From Myxococcus guangdongensis (GTDB taxonomy: Bacteria; Myxococcota; Myxococcia; Myxococcales; Myxococcaceae): a stretch of DNA of 64,000 nt. The notes beneath the pieces were generated by a model, which was not told the origin of the DNA, did no database searches, and was given only the letters and a program-made list of their open reading frames with translations. How positions within the stretch are numbered: the stretch's first letter is position 1; each line of letters begins with the position of its first letter. Positions 44,983 through 54,620 of this stretch are shown piece after piece. Where the stretch lies: positions 1-64,000 of the forward strand of contig NZ_JAJVKW010000018.1 of NCBI RefSeq assembly GCF_024198255.1, written 5' to 3'. Made by a program: the position numbers and the translations under genes.

Positions 44983-45004
44983 TTACTAACCCGCCAGTCA
45001 GTAA
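44983..45004. promoter_or_regulatory. TetR operator of the efflux operon
   Basis: TTACTAAC and GTCAGTAA flank a 6-bp centre (CCGCCA). The arms match at 7 of 8 positions. It is just upstream of the TetR start. The TTACTnAC core is characteristic of AcrR/TtgR/ArpR-type operators that control RND pumps. Confidence 0.8.
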
Positions 45005-45067
45005 TGGCGCAATGTGAGTGAACGGCGGGTCAGAAACCCCGCCATCCATCCACCCCGGAGGCCGGGC

Positions 45068-45766
45068 TCACGTCTGGGGAGTACCCGCGCCCACACGCGA
45101 CAGGGCGGTGCACAGCGGACACGCGGCAGGGCCGTGGGGCACGTCGCGGCGGTGCAGGTCCAGCACGGCGCGGGAGATTTCCGCCAGCTCGCGGCGCACC
45201 TCGCGCCGGGCGCCCTTCACGCGGGCGATGCTCATGTCGTCGTACTGGGTCGTCTGGTGGCGCATCCAGGCGATGACGGCGGCCTCGGCGCGGCGCTCCA
45301 CGGGGATGCGCTCCGTGCGGGCCACGGTGCCGCTGCCCACGGGGGTGGCGTGCGCGGAGACGAGCACCGCCAGCTTCTTGGCGTGGGAGAGCCACGCGGG
45401 GGAGAAGGCGAGGAAGCGCAGCACGCTGTTGGCGAAGTCGACCTCGTACTCCTCCTGTTCGCGGGCGCGGCGCTCGCGGCCGGCGGCCAGCTTCTTGGCG
45501 TAGGCGGGAGTGGCGCGCTCGGCCTCCAGCGCGGCCTTGGCCTGGAGGATGTGCGGCGCGGGGGCCCACACGCCTCGGGAGAAGAGCTTGCGGCCCACCT
45601 TCTCCACCACGGTCCAGGTGGGGCCCGCGGCCTTCACGCGGCGGGTGAGGCCGGCGTCACCAGGAGGCAGCAGGGCCCAGCCCTCCGGCACGGAGAGCAC
45701 GCGGCCATCCGGGGCGCGCACGCGGCGGGGGTCCGAGGTGGGGGCGAACGTCAGGGATTCGGGCAT
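45068..45766 (-). CDS. DUF2293 domain protein
   Basis: The 232-residue protein has a C-terminal DUF2293 domain with IAWMRHQTTQYDDMSIARVK and GARREVRRELAEISRAVLD. N-terminal to it is an unassigned region with VPEGWALLPPGDAGLTRRVK. The end carries a CPLC pair (AACPLCTAL). DUF2293 has no known role. It is divergent from RNase Z with 115 bp between starts. Confidence 0.85.
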   Translation of the reverse strand: MPESLTFAPTSDPRRVRAPDGRVLSVPEGWALLPPGDAGLTRRVKAAGPTWTVVEKVGRKLFSRGVWAPAPHILQAKAALEAERATPAYAKKLAAGRERRAREQEEYEVDFANSVLRFLAFSPAWLSHAKKLAVLVSAHATPVGSGTVARTERIPVERRAEAAVIAWMRHQTTQYDDMSIARVKGARREVRRELAEISRAVLDLHRRDVPHGPAACPLCTALSRVGAGTPQT

Positions 45767-45881
45767 GGCGGTGTCTGGGGGGCGGCTCACATAGCACGGG
45801 CGGGTCCAAAGCCTGCTAAATGGCGCCTCGCGCCCTGGCGGTCCGGGCGCGGGAGACACTCTTCGCGTGGGAAGTGCCGGC

Positions 45882-46805
45882 ATGTCCCTCCTCAGGCTCA
45901 CCTTCCTCGGCACCTCCGCCGCCCAGCCCACCCTGCACCGCAACCTGTCGGGCCTCGCGGTGAAGGCGGACACGGACCTGCTGCTGTTCGACTGCGGCGA
46001 GGGCAGCCAGCGGCAGATGGTGCGCTTCGGCACGGGCTTCACGGTGGACGCGGTCTTCTTCACGCACTTCCACGCCGACCACTACCTGGGAATCATCGGC
46101 TTCTTGCGCACGCTGGGGATGATGGGGCGCGAGCACGCCATCCACCTGTATGGCCCGCCCCCGGCCCGGCGCCTGTTGCACCAGGCGGTGCACCTGGGCG
46201 TGGAGGCCATGTCCTTCCCCGTCGAAATCCACGAGGTGAAGGACGGGGACGTGGTGCAGCGCAACGGCTACGCGCTGCACGCCATCGGCGTGGACCACCG
46301 CATCAACGCGCTGGCGTACGCGCTGGTGGAGGACGAGCGGCCGGGGCGCTTCCACCTGGAGAAGGCGCGCGAGCTGGGCGTGCCGCCGGGGCCCCACTAC
46401 GGAAAGCTGCAGAAGGGGGAGAGCGTCACGCTGGAGGACGGGCGCGTGGTGAAGCCCGAGGACGTGCTGGGCGCGCCGCGGCCGGGGCGCAAGCTGGTCA
46501 TCTCCGGGGACACGCGGCCGTGCGCCGCGGTGGTGAAGGCGGCCCAGGACGCGGACCTGCTCATCCACGAGTCCACCTTCTCCGATGACGAGCAGGCGCG
46601 GGCGCTGGAGACGCATCACTCCACGGCGCGCGAGGCGGCGCGGGTGGCGAGGGAGGCGGGAGCACGCAGGCTGGTGCTCACCCACCTGTCCAGCCGCCAC
46701 GACACGGACCCCGCGAAGCTGCTCACGCAGGCGCGCGAGGAGTACAAGGGGCCCTGTGAGGTGGCGTACGACGGCTTCACCCTGGAGCTGCCGCTGCGCG
46801 ACTGA
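45882..46805 (+). CDS. rnz: ribonuclease Z
   Basis: The 307-residue protein is a metallo-beta-lactamase-fold tRNA 3'-processing endonuclease. Motifs are LTFLGTSAAQPTLHRNLSGL at the start, FDCGEGSQRQMVRFG, the zinc motif FFTHFHADHYLG (His/His/Asp/His) and GDTRPCAAVV with the bridging Asp. Length matches short-form RNase Z. The ATG at 45882 gives the canonical start, and a GTG five codons earlier is an alternative. It removes 3' trailers from tRNA precursors. Confidence 0.95.
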   Translation: MSLLRLTFLGTSAAQPTLHRNLSGLAVKADTDLLLFDCGEGSQRQMVRFGTGFTVDAVFFTHFHADHYLGIIGFLRTLGMMGREHAIHLYGPPPARRLLHQAVHLGVEAMSFPVEIHEVKDGDVVQRNGYALHAIGVDHRINALAYALVEDERPGRFHLEKARELGVPPGPHYGKLQKGESVTLEDGRVVKPEDVLGAPRPGRKLVISGDTRPCAAVVKAAQDADLLIHESTFSDDEQARALETHHSTAREAARVAREAGARRLVLTHLSSRHDTDPAKLLTQAREEYKGPCEVAYDGFTLELPLRD

Positions 46806-46838
46806 CGCGCGGCGGCTCCTCGGGGCACAGCGACTTCG

Positions 46839-47366
46839 TTACTGAATCTTCTCCGCCTCGGCGCGCAGGGCGGTGGCCGACTCGGCGTCCACCTTCTGCA
46901 GCAGCTCCCACTCCATCTCCGGGTCGCGGTTGAAGGTGGTGCCGTCGGCGCGCGGAGCCGGGTCGTTGAACTCCGACTGCTGGCGACCGCCGCTCTGGGC
47001 GCCGCGGGTCTCGGTGGACAGCTGCTTGTGGTACTCGATGGTGCACTGGCCGGGGCCGCGCTCCACGGCCTTCACCAGGTAGCGCACCATGGTGGTGCCC
47101 AGCGACGAGGGGGCGCCGTGCATGAGCCACTCGGTGGACGCCTCGAAGCCCTCCTTGCCCGCGCGCATGGAGTAGCCCTTCTCCTTGAGGAGGGCGATGG
47201 CCTGCGGCCAGACCTCGGCGGCGGGCTTGCGGTAGGTGTGGGTGCGCGCCTTGTCGTTGAGGAAGGCCTCACGGCGGCGGCCGGCGCAGCCGGTGGCGGA
47301 GGTCAGACAGAGGGCGGCGACGACGAGCAACGACAACGCCCCGAGGCGGGACTGGGACGGGTTCAT
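46839..47366 (-). CDS. small lipoprotein, unknown function
   Basis: The 175-residue protein has a lipoprotein signal (LGALSLLVVAALCLTSATGC). Its helical/beta body contains AREFLN-type FLNDKARTHTYRKPAAEVWP and a later STEWLMHGAPSSLGTTMVRY. The KARTHTY-P-EVW-A-LL pattern resembles small outer-membrane proteins with a BON/DUF-like fold, but I cannot name it. It converges on rnz with 33 bp between ends. Confidence 0.78.
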   Translation of the reverse strand: MNPSQSRLGALSLLVVAALCLTSATGCAGRRREAFLNDKARTHTYRKPAAEVWPQAIALLKEKGYSMRAGKEGFEASTEWLMHGAPSSLGTTMVRYLVKAVERGPGQCTIEYHKQLSTETRGAQSGGRQQSEFNDPAPRADGTTFNRDPEMEWELLQKVDAESATALRAEAEKIQ

Positions 47367-47474
47367 GCGCTTGACTCCAGGGAATGTGAGACGGCGCGAA
47401 CATCCCTCACTGCCGCCCCGTCGCCAAGTCCCCGGAGGGAAGGTTGCGGAGGGCAACCATCTGCTTGCGTCTGT

Positions 47475-48389
47475 CTACGCTGGGCGTGTGGGCTGGGGCG
47501 GGTGTGTGCCCACGTGTTCGAGGATCTGCGCGGAAACCCGGGCCGGCGCCTCCAGGGGGGCGAAGTGGCCCACGCCCGGGAGGTAGCGCACCTGGGGAGG
47601 CAGCTCGAACCAGGGCTCCAGGTCCTCGGTGAGCTCGCGGCCCAGGGCGCGGTCCTCCTCGGCCCAGACCAGGCGGAAGGGGGCGCGGATGCGGGGGTAG
47701 CCCTGGAGCAGGCGGCGGGCGCCGTTGGGGGTGAGGAGGTCGCGGAAGGACTGGCGGTAGTAATCCACGGCGGCGCGGGCGGCGTCCGGGTGGGCGAGGT
47801 TCTGGGCGTACGGGGCGAGGCGCGCGTCGCTGACCTGGGAGTTCCGGGCCATGCCCGCGCGGATGAGGCCTGGGACGCGGGCGCCGTTGTTCGCGGACAG
47901 GGCGCGCTCGGGCAGCCAGGGGAGCTGGAAGAAGAACATGTACCAGGAGCGGCGCAGCTGGGCGGGTCGCCAGATGCGGCGCAGCAGGACGGCGGGGTGG
48001 GGACAGTTGACGACGGTGAGGGTGGCGACGATGTCCGGGCGGGTCGCGGCCACGTGGTAGGCGATGCCGCCGCCCCAGTCGTGGCCCACGAGGTGGATGG
48101 GGCGGTCGGGCTGGAGGTGGCGGGCGAGTTGGTAGATGTCCTCGGCGAGCGTGTCGAGGTCGTAGCCCGTTCGGGGACGGTCCGTGCCGCCGTAGCCGCG
48201 CAGGTCCGGGGCCACGGCGTGATAGCCCGCCGCGCCGAGCACGGGCAGCACGTCACGCCAGCTCTCCGACAGCTCGGGGAAGCCGTGCAGCAGGAGGATG
48301 AGCGGACCGTCCGTGGGTCCCGCTTCCAATGCCTGCATGCGCAGCGAGGCCAGGGGAATGGACAGCGAGGCGAGCGCGGGGGCGTCCAT
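47475..48389 (-). CDS. alpha/beta hydrolase, epoxide-hydrolase-like
   Basis: The 304-residue enzyme has the soluble-epoxide-hydrolase-like alpha/beta fold: oxyanion loop HGFPELSESW, nucleophile elbow VGHDWGGGIAYH with Asp as nucleophile, and the late catalytic His in PGVGHFAPLEAPARV. HGFPE and GHDWGG fit epoxide hydrolase or haloalkane dehalogenase relatives more than esterases. The start at 48389 gives MDAPALASLS. The frame is open about 24 codons upstream but that stretch is not family sequence. Confidence 0.9.
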   Translation of the reverse strand: MDAPALASLSIPLASLRMQALEAGPTDGPLILLLHGFPELSESWRDVLPVLGAAGYHAVAPDLRGYGGTDRPRTGYDLDTLAEDIYQLARHLQPDRPIHLVGHDWGGGIAYHVAATRPDIVATLTVVNCPHPAVLLRRIWRPAQLRRSWYMFFFQLPWLPERALSANNGARVPGLIRAGMARNSQVSDARLAPYAQNLAHPDAARAAVDYYRQSFRDLLTPNGARRLLQGYPRIRAPFRLVWAEEDRALGRELTEDLEPWFELPPQVRYLPGVGHFAPLEAPARVSAQILEHVGTHPPQPTRPA

Positions 48390-48674
48390 GGGGGCGCAAG
48401 CTAGCAGTCCGCCAGACGCGGGCGGACTCATGCGGAAGGCCTTGCGTCCATGACTCATCAACGTGCGAGGATTAACGACGGGAAATGGGTTTCCGTAGGT
48501 TCCTGACTTGAGGCAAGTGAGGTTGTCGGAGCGTCCGCCATGTCGACGCCACTTCGATACTTCATGGCCAGACTGGGCGTGGCCCGGCTTCGTAGACAGG
48601 TTCGTTAAGCTGCCAGCCTACTTGTTGCGGCCTCTCGCTCGAACCCTTCCGCTGAAACGAGTCCCGGGTCGACC

Positions 48675-48914
48675 ATGAAGCTTGCCACCCGCATCCGTCA
48701 GTCCGAGGTCGCCTTCCGCAGCGGCGTCCGACTGGTCCTGTTCATGATGGCCCTGTGGCTGTGCGCGATGCTCTTCAGCGTGCCGCTGGCCGCGAGAATC
48801 ACAGGGTTCCTGGCCCTCTTCTTCACAACCACGACGGCCCTCGAGGCCTGGAACGTGTGGCGCTTGCGTCGCCTTCCACCCGAGGAGCCAAAACGAAGGA
48901 GAAACCCGAAGTGA
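48675..48914 (+). CDS. small two-span membrane protein
   Basis: The 79-residue protein has hydrophobic stretches LVLFMMALWLCAMLFSVPLA and ITGFLALFFTTTTALEAWNV and a basic C-terminal tail (RLRRLPPEEPKRRRNPK). It is short and unrecognised, but the codon bias and clear membrane topology make it likely to be real. It could be a regulatory or inner-membrane accessory peptide. Confidence 0.6.
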   Translation: MKLATRIRQSEVAFRSGVRLVLFMMALWLCAMLFSVPLAARITGFLALFFTTTTALEAWNVWRLRRLPPEEPKRRRNPK

Positions 48915-49192
48915 GCGGGAGGCCGCATCGGTCGGATGACCGACCTCATCCCGTTGACCGACCTCGGGCAAATGACGGACACGCGGCGTGAGACACTCGT
49001 GCGACGAGTACCTCACACATGACGACTCCCACCACGTCACATAGGAGGAACAGGGGCCCTGTTGCGACGTGAGGCGCGAGTGGGCAAGGGGTGCTGAGGA
49101 GCAGACTGGCCCGTGCGCTCCGGGTGCGCCAGAGTGTCGCGCGCCCGCCCCAGGCTCGGGGCGGCCCTCCATCCAGACAGGTGCGCGAAACG

Positions 49193-50875
49193 ATGCTGCG
49201 ACGAATCGGCGGGCTCCTCGGTGCGGTACTGCTCCTCTCCCTTCTCGGCGGCTGCACGCGGAACACTCCGCGCCCGGACACCGCGGGCACCTCCGTCTAT
49301 GTGGCCGCGCGCGTGCGCACCCTCGACCCGGGCCGCCCCGTCGTCGAGGCCCTCGCCGTGCGCGAAGGCAAGGTGCTCGCCACCGGCACCCGTGACGAAG
49401 TGCTCGCCGCCGCCGGTCCCGGCGCGCGCGTCGTGGACCTGGGCACCGCCACCATCGTCCCCGGCCTCACCGACTCGCACGGCCACCTGTCCTCGCTCGG
49501 TCAGTGGGAGGCCACCGTCACCCTGCTCGGCGCCACCACCAAGGAGGAGGCCCTCGCCCGCGTCGCCAACGCGCCGAGCACCTCCTACCAAGGCGAGTGG
49601 CTCGTCGGCCAAGGCTGGGACCAGAACGACTGGCCCGAGAAGACCTTCCCCACCCGCCAGGACCTCGACGCCAAGCACCCGCGCACGCCCGTGTACCTCA
49701 CGCGCATCGACGGCCACGCGGCCTGGGTGAACAGCGAGGCGCTGCGCCGCGCCGGCATCACCCGCGCCACCCAGGACCCCAACGGCGGCCGCATCCTCCG
49801 CGACGCCAGCGGCGAGCCCACCGGCATCCTCGTCGACAACGCCATCGGCCTGATTCACACCGTGCTGCCGCCCCTCACGGAGACCGAGCGCGCCGCGCAG
49901 CTCACCGCCGCCCTCACCCGCGCCGCGCGCGTGGGCCTCACCGGCGTGCACGACGCCGGCATGGACCTGGCCACCTTCCAACTGCTCCAGCGCATGGACA
50001 AGGAAGGCAAGCTGCCGCTGCGCGTCTACGCCATGGCCGACGGACAGGCCCCCGAGCGCGCCGAGTTCCTCCGCATGGGCCCCTACCACGGCGAGCGCCT
50101 CACCCTGCGCGCGGTGAAGCTCGTGCTCGACGGAGCGCTCGGCAGCCGAGGCGCCGCCCTGCACCAGGACTACAGCGACGAGCCCGGCCACCGCGGCCTG
50201 TTGCTCCTCACCCCCGAGGAGTACGAGAAGCGCGTCACCGACTTCATGCGCGCGGGCTTCCAGGTCTGCACCCACGCCATCGGCGACCGCGCCAACACGC
50301 TGGTGCTGGACACCCTCGCGCGCGCGATGCAGGCCACGTCCACGCAGGACGGCCGCCACCGCGTGGAGCACGCGCAAATCATGGGCCTGGACGACATCAC
50401 CCGCCTGGGCCGCATCGGCCTCATCGCCAGCGTGCAGCCCACGCACGCCACCAGCGACATGCCCTGGGCCGAGGCGCGCGTGGGCCCCGAGCGCATCCGC
50501 GGCGCCTACGCCTGGCAGCGCCTGAAGTCCTCCGGCGCCGTGCTCGCCCTGGGCAGCGACTTCCCCGTGGAGCGCCCCGACGTGCTCGCCGGCCTCTACG
50601 CCGCGCGCACGCGCCAGGACGCGCGCGGCACGCCCGAGGGCGGCTGGTACGCCGACCAGCGCCTCAGCGGACAAGAGGCCCTGGAGGGCTTCACCGTGGG
50701 CGCCGCCTGGGCCTCCTTCGCCGAGGCGCGCCGCGGCCGCCTGCAGCCCGGCATGGACGCGGACTTCGTCGCCCTGTCCATCGACCCCGTGGACGCGCCC
50801 GTCTCCGAGCTGCCCGGCGCCCAGGTCCACCTCACCGTGGTGGGCGGCGATGAAGTCCACCGCGCCACCCCGTGA
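49193..50875 (+). CDS. exported amidohydrolase (Amidohydro_3/YtcJ-like) lipoprotein
   Basis: The 560-residue protein has a lipoprotein signal (IGGLLGAVLLLSLLGGCTR). The catalytic domain of the amidohydrolase_3 family has the metal motif VPGLTDSHGHLSSLG, a later VHDAGMDLATF, HAIGDRANTLVLDT, HRVEHAQIMGLDDI and a C-terminal LALGSDFPVERPD. Enzymes of this group hydrolyse N-acyl or related amide bonds, and the substrate is not clear. The start at 49193 begins the signal. Lipid anchoring points to activity at the cell surface or periplasm. Confidence 0.92.
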   Translation: MLRRIGGLLGAVLLLSLLGGCTRNTPRPDTAGTSVYVAARVRTLDPGRPVVEALAVREGKVLATGTRDEVLAAAGPGARVVDLGTATIVPGLTDSHGHLSSLGQWEATVTLLGATTKEEALARVANAPSTSYQGEWLVGQGWDQNDWPEKTFPTRQDLDAKHPRTPVYLTRIDGHAAWVNSEALRRAGITRATQDPNGGRILRDASGEPTGILVDNAIGLIHTVLPPLTETERAAQLTAALTRAARVGLTGVHDAGMDLATFQLLQRMDKEGKLPLRVYAMADGQAPERAEFLRMGPYHGERLTLRAVKLVLDGALGSRGAALHQDYSDEPGHRGLLLLTPEEYEKRVTDFMRAGFQVCTHAIGDRANTLVLDTLARAMQATSTQDGRHRVEHAQIMGLDDITRLGRIGLIASVQPTHATSDMPWAEARVGPERIRGAYAWQRLKSSGAVLALGSDFPVERPDVLAGLYAARTRQDARGTPEGGWYADQRLSGQEALEGFTVGAAWASFAEARRGRLQPGMDADFVALSIDPVDAPVSELPGAQVHLTVVGGDEVHRATP

Positions 50876-50882
50876 GCTGTGA

Positions 50883-52901
50883 TTAGAGGTTCGACACCAG
50901 GCTGAGCGACTGGACGCGGCGGTGCAGCTCCTCCTGCGCCGCCTGTCGCTCCTTCGCCAGCCGCTCCAGCTCGCGGGCGATGGCCTCCAGCCGGTCCTCC
51001 TGCTCGTTGAGCTTGGCCACGAAGCGCTCGGCCAGCTCCCGCTGGGACACGCCGCTCTTGAGCGACTCGATGTTGGAGCGGATGCGCTCCTGGTCCTTGA
51101 AGAGCTGCGCGCGCTCCTGAGTCAGCTGCTGCTCGTCGCGCGTGAGCGTGGCCACGCGCTCGCGGATGGCAATCACCTCCCGCAGCGCGTCCGACATCGC
51201 CTTGTCCACATAGCGCTGCGACAGGAAGAAGGCCACGTCGTCCGGGCCCACCGAGGACAGCGCGTAGTGCCGGTGGCCCGTGGTGCGCTCGGACACCACG
51301 AACGTCTCCTGCGCGCCCGCGGCCAGCGTCCGCTTGAAGCGCCAGAAGCCGTCCGTCGTCTCCTCCGGCGCGGGCACGTCCTTGGCCAGCTCCCAGCCGA
51401 TGCGCGGGTGCTCGATGAACAGCACCTGTGGCCGGGGCGCCTTGTTGCGCACCACGTACGTCGTGCGCCGCACGTTGTGGTACTCCGCCATCAAGCTGCC
51501 GTGGTTCACCACCACGCGGTAGACGGGCCCGTCCTCGGCGCCCTCCTCCACCGTGACGACGCAGCCCAGCTCCACCGCGTACGGCACGAAGCGCGTGTCC
51601 TGCGGCTTCATCGTGTCGAGCATCGCCTCGCCCACGTAGCGCTCGTCCTCCGTCACCGTCACCGGCCCGCCCTCCAGCGTCAGGCCCGTGGTGTTCTTCA
51701 GCTCGATGCACGCCATCGGGTTCTTCTCGCGCGTCGCCCGGTTGTAGAGCAGCACCCGACGCCCCTCGAACGGCTTGTGCAGGATGGGCACCAGCGCGCT
51801 CTGGTTGCGGTGCACCGTCACCGGCCGGTCCACGCCGTACTCGAACAAGTCCCCCACGTCCTTGGTCAGCGTCGTCACCTTCGCGCCCTGCTGCTCGAGC
51901 ACGTCGCGCAAACGGGGACCGCCAGGGCCACCGGAGGATGGGCCGCCCTTGCTGCGCATCAGCGAGCGCGAGCGACCCGGCGCCATCGCGGGAGCAGGCG
52001 CCATCTCGGCCATCATCGGCATCGCCTCACTCTCCTTATCCATCATGATGTCCGGGGCGCTCGCGTAGCTCTCCTCGGGAATCACCGGCGCGGCGGCGGC
52101 CTCCGTCCTCACCTCCACCACGGGACGCTTCATGTAGCGGGGGTTGTAGAGGTCGTGCACGAAGGACACCGGCAGGCCCGCGACGAGCGCCAGCTCCACG
52201 TCCACCCAGTCCTCGTCCCCCGTGTTGTCCACCAGCGCCCAGCCTTGCAGGAGCGGCGACTCGCCCTCGTCCAGGAGGATGCGGTAGCTCGTCTTCCATA
52301 CCGGCGCTTCCACCACGTAGCTGACGAACACCTCGCGCTCACCCTCGCCGGAGGTGAGGATGCTCATGCGCTTGCTGTCCTTCTTGTACGAGGACAGCAC
52401 CGTGGACAGATAGAACTCCAAATCCTTGCGCACCGCCTCGTCGAGGAACTCCAGCTCGGTGATGTCCAGCACGTCGAACGTGCGCAGCGAGGCGCCCACC
52501 AGCAGCGACAGGAAGGGGCGCACCACGCTGGTCTCACCGGCGGCCACCGCGAGCGACTCCAGGCCGATGATGGCGCCCTCCACCTGACCGCCACCCACGC
52601 GCGCCCTCACGCGCGCACCCTTGATTTGACCGAGCAGCGCCGTGAGGCTGCCGTCCTCCGGAATCCGGATGGTGGCCTCCGCGAGCAGCTGCTCCAGCGG
52701 CTTCGTCGAGTCGTAGCTCACCGCCGACACCGAGCCGCCCGACAGGTCCAACACCGTCAGCGACTTGAGCACGTCGTTCATGTCCCGCGCCTTGAAGTCC
52801 AGGTGCAGGGTGTCGCTGCCCGTCACGCTCCCCTTACGCTCGAAGTAACCGACGCCATGCTTGTAGAGGACGACCCGGCGGATGGACAGTGGGGTGGGCA
52901 T
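50883..52901 (-). CDS. DUF4139 domain protein with long coiled-coil end
   Basis: The 672-residue protein starts IRRVVLYKHGVGYFERKGSV, the typical opening of DUF4139-like proteins. Beta-rich domains follow (VSYVVEAPVWKTSYRILLDE, VDNTGDEDWVDVELALVAGL), then a Met/Ala/Pro linker near residues 275-320, a second beta region and a C-terminal coiled coil (LTQERAQLFKDQERIRSNIE, then RELERLAKERQAAQEE). No signal peptide is visible. The start at 52901 agrees with the family, and upstream open sequence is not part of it. It is convergent with the amidohydrolase gene (7-bp gap). Confidence 0.85.
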   Translation of the reverse strand: MPTPLSIRRVVLYKHGVGYFERKGSVTGSDTLHLDFKARDMNDVLKSLTVLDLSGGSVSAVSYDSTKPLEQLLAEATIRIPEDGSLTALLGQIKGARVRARVGGGQVEGAIIGLESLAVAAGETSVVRPFLSLLVGASLRTFDVLDITELEFLDEAVRKDLEFYLSTVLSSYKKDSKRMSILTSGEGEREVFVSYVVEAPVWKTSYRILLDEGESPLLQGWALVDNTGDEDWVDVELALVAGLPVSFVHDLYNPRYMKRPVVEVRTEAAAAPVIPEESYASAPDIMMDKESEAMPMMAEMAPAPAMAPGRSRSLMRSKGGPSSGGPGGPRLRDVLEQQGAKVTTLTKDVGDLFEYGVDRPVTVHRNQSALVPILHKPFEGRRVLLYNRATREKNPMACIELKNTTGLTLEGGPVTVTEDERYVGEAMLDTMKPQDTRFVPYAVELGCVVTVEEGAEDGPVYRVVVNHGSLMAEYHNVRRTTYVVRNKAPRPQVLFIEHPRIGWELAKDVPAPEETTDGFWRFKRTLAAGAQETFVVSERTTGHRHYALSSVGPDDVAFFLSQRYVDKAMSDALREVIAIRERVATLTRDEQQLTQERAQLFKDQERIRSNIESLKSGVSQRELAERFVAKLNEQEDRLEAIARELERLAKERQAAQEELHRRVQSLSLVSNL

Positions 52902-53009
52902 GAGCGCGGAAACTCCAGGAAGTTGGGGATGACCTGTCCCCCGGTGTATCAAGCCCCGCCTGGGGTCGCGCAATGCCGCGCAAGGCCCTTCTCGTGAGGT
53001 GACGCCCGA

Positions 53010-54254
53010 ATGCGAAAGCCCTCCGCTTCCTTCCTGTCCCGCTCCGCGCTCTTGTGCGCGGCGCTGACGCTCGGCTCCGGCTGTGAGAGCACGAAGCCCC
53101 GCGCCGCGGGCCCTACCGATGGGGTTCCGGTGACGCAAGGCGGCACGTCCGGGAGCGCCACGGACGCGCCCACGGGCACCGCCACGCCGGAGGCTCCCGG
53201 CTCGACGAAGGGGACCTCCGCCTGGCACCGCGCCCGGGTGGGCGACCAGGTCGTCTATTCGTTCTCCGCGATTCGCACGCCGCCGCGCGACGCGCAGGGT
53301 GGCTCGGCCGCGGCGGGCAAGCTGACCTTGGAGGTCGCGGCGGTGGAGGGCTCGCGCGTGTGGCTGACCCTGACGCTCGAGAGCGACAAGGGCGGTGAGC
53401 TGACGCAGCCCCGGCTGTCGCGGCGGCTGGCGATTCCCATGCGCGTGGAGGCCTCCCGGCCGCTGGAGGTGGCGCGCGAGGGCACCGCGACGTCCGAGCA
53501 GCCCACGGCCGCGGGCCGCACCTGGGAGGCGAAGCGTTATCTGCGCGACAATCGCCCGGTGGATGGTCCGCTGGAGAACCGGCTGTACGCGGTGGACGCG
53601 GGGCCGCTGTATCTGACGAACGGGCTGCTCGACGCGAGCACCACGCTGTCGGGCTTCGGCGCCGCGGGGAGCCATCAGCTGACGTTGGTGTCGGTGCGCC
53701 AGGGCAGGGAGGGCGCGGGCATGGCGCCGGACCTGGAGTGGCCGCTGGGTCCTGGCACGTGGTTCGACCGGGAGATGGAGTCGGAGGGCACGAAGACGGT
53801 GCTGCGCACGTGCCAGTCGGCGGAGGCCGGTTACGTGCTGCGCACGGAGGCGCCGGTGAACCCCGCGACGGACGAGGCGCCGTGCCAGGACTTCTCGCAG
53901 GCGAGCGTGATGCCGTTGGAGGAGGTGCTGCTGTCGTTCATCTCGCTGGGGCTGGAGCCCAAGCAGTGGCCGCCCGTCGTCCCCAACTCGGCGCCGGCCG
54001 TGCGCGAGACGCTGGCGGTGGGCACCAAGCGGGTGCCGGTGCTCCAGGTGGACGCCAACGAGGGGCCGACGAACGCGAAGCAGGTGCGCACGCTGCTGTT
54101 CGCCGCGGACCCGTGGGAGAAGACGCTCGGCGGGCTGGCGCACGAGGCGCGGTTCGAGCCGCTGTCGGACTTCACCTATCGCGTCTCGTCCAAGGGCAAG
54201 CGTGAGTCGCAGGGTGGCGCGAAGCTGACGGGCTTCGGTGCGTGGCAGCCGTGA
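53010..54254 (+). CDS. lipoprotein of unknown function (possibly DUF6068-like)
   Basis: The 414-residue protein has a lipoprotein signal (SALLCAALTLGSGCES). A Thr/Ser/Gly/Pro-rich linker (residues 30-70) follows, then a beta-rich domain with WHRARVGDQVVYSFSAIR, GTWFDREMESEGTKTVLRTC and ETLAVGTKRVPVLQVDANEG. The layout resembles myxobacterial lipoproteins of the DUF6068 type, which I propose with low certainty. The next gene's GTG overlaps its stop. Confidence 0.75.
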   Translation: MRKPSASFLSRSALLCAALTLGSGCESTKPRAAGPTDGVPVTQGGTSGSATDAPTGTATPEAPGSTKGTSAWHRARVGDQVVYSFSAIRTPPRDAQGGSAAAGKLTLEVAAVEGSRVWLTLTLESDKGGELTQPRLSRRLAIPMRVEASRPLEVAREGTATSEQPTAAGRTWEAKRYLRDNRPVDGPLENRLYAVDAGPLYLTNGLLDASTTLSGFGAAGSHQLTLVSVRQGREGAGMAPDLEWPLGPGTWFDREMESEGTKTVLRTCQSAEAGYVLRTEAPVNPATDEAPCQDFSQASVMPLEEVLLSFISLGLEPKQWPPVVPNSAPAVRETLAVGTKRVPVLQVDANEGPTNAKQVRTLLFAADPWEKTLGGLAHEARFEPLSDFTYRVSSKGKRESQGGAKLTGFGAWQP

Positions 54255-54568
54255 CGACGCTGTACACCGTGGTCATCGAGGTGGAGCCGGGCGCGGAGGC
54301 CGCGTGGAATCAGTGGCACGAGGGGACACACGTCCCCGAGGTGCTGCGCGAGCCGGGATTCCTGGGGTGCCGCAAGTGGAGGGACACGGAGCGGGCCCCG
54401 GATGGCTGGGCCCGGTACGTGTGTCACTTCGAGCTGGGGAGTGAGGCGGACTTCCAACGCTACACCACGAGCGACGCGGCGAAGCACTTGCGAGCGGAGT
54501 CGCTCGCGCGCTTCGGGACGGTGACGCGGCACTCGCGGCAGGTTCTGTCCGAGGTGAAGCGGTTCTGA
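54251..54568 (+). CDS. DUF4286-like dimeric alpha/beta-barrel protein
   Basis: The 105-residue protein reads TTLYTVVIEVEPGAEAAWNQ, then WHEGTHVPEVLREPGFLGCR. This fits small ferredoxin-like dimeric barrel proteins such as DUF4286. The GTG at 54251 overlaps the previous stop (GTGA). A GTG three codons earlier is also possible. The His pair in WHEGTHVPE could be part of a pocket. Confidence 0.75.
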   Translation: MTTLYTVVIEVEPGAEAAWNQWHEGTHVPEVLREPGFLGCRKWRDTERAPDGWARYVCHFELGSEADFQRYTTSDAAKHLRAESLARFGTVTRHSRQVLSEVKRF

Positions 54569-54620
54569 CAGTGCACGCAGGCTCCCGGGTTCTCGTCGTG
54601 GAGCGCGGGAGCCTGGGTGC

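Noticed and set aside
50883..54143. 1086-codon minus-strand frame as one long gene
   Set aside because: Only the part from 52901 downward has DUF4139 sequence. The rest is antisense to the lipoprotein gene at 53010-54254.
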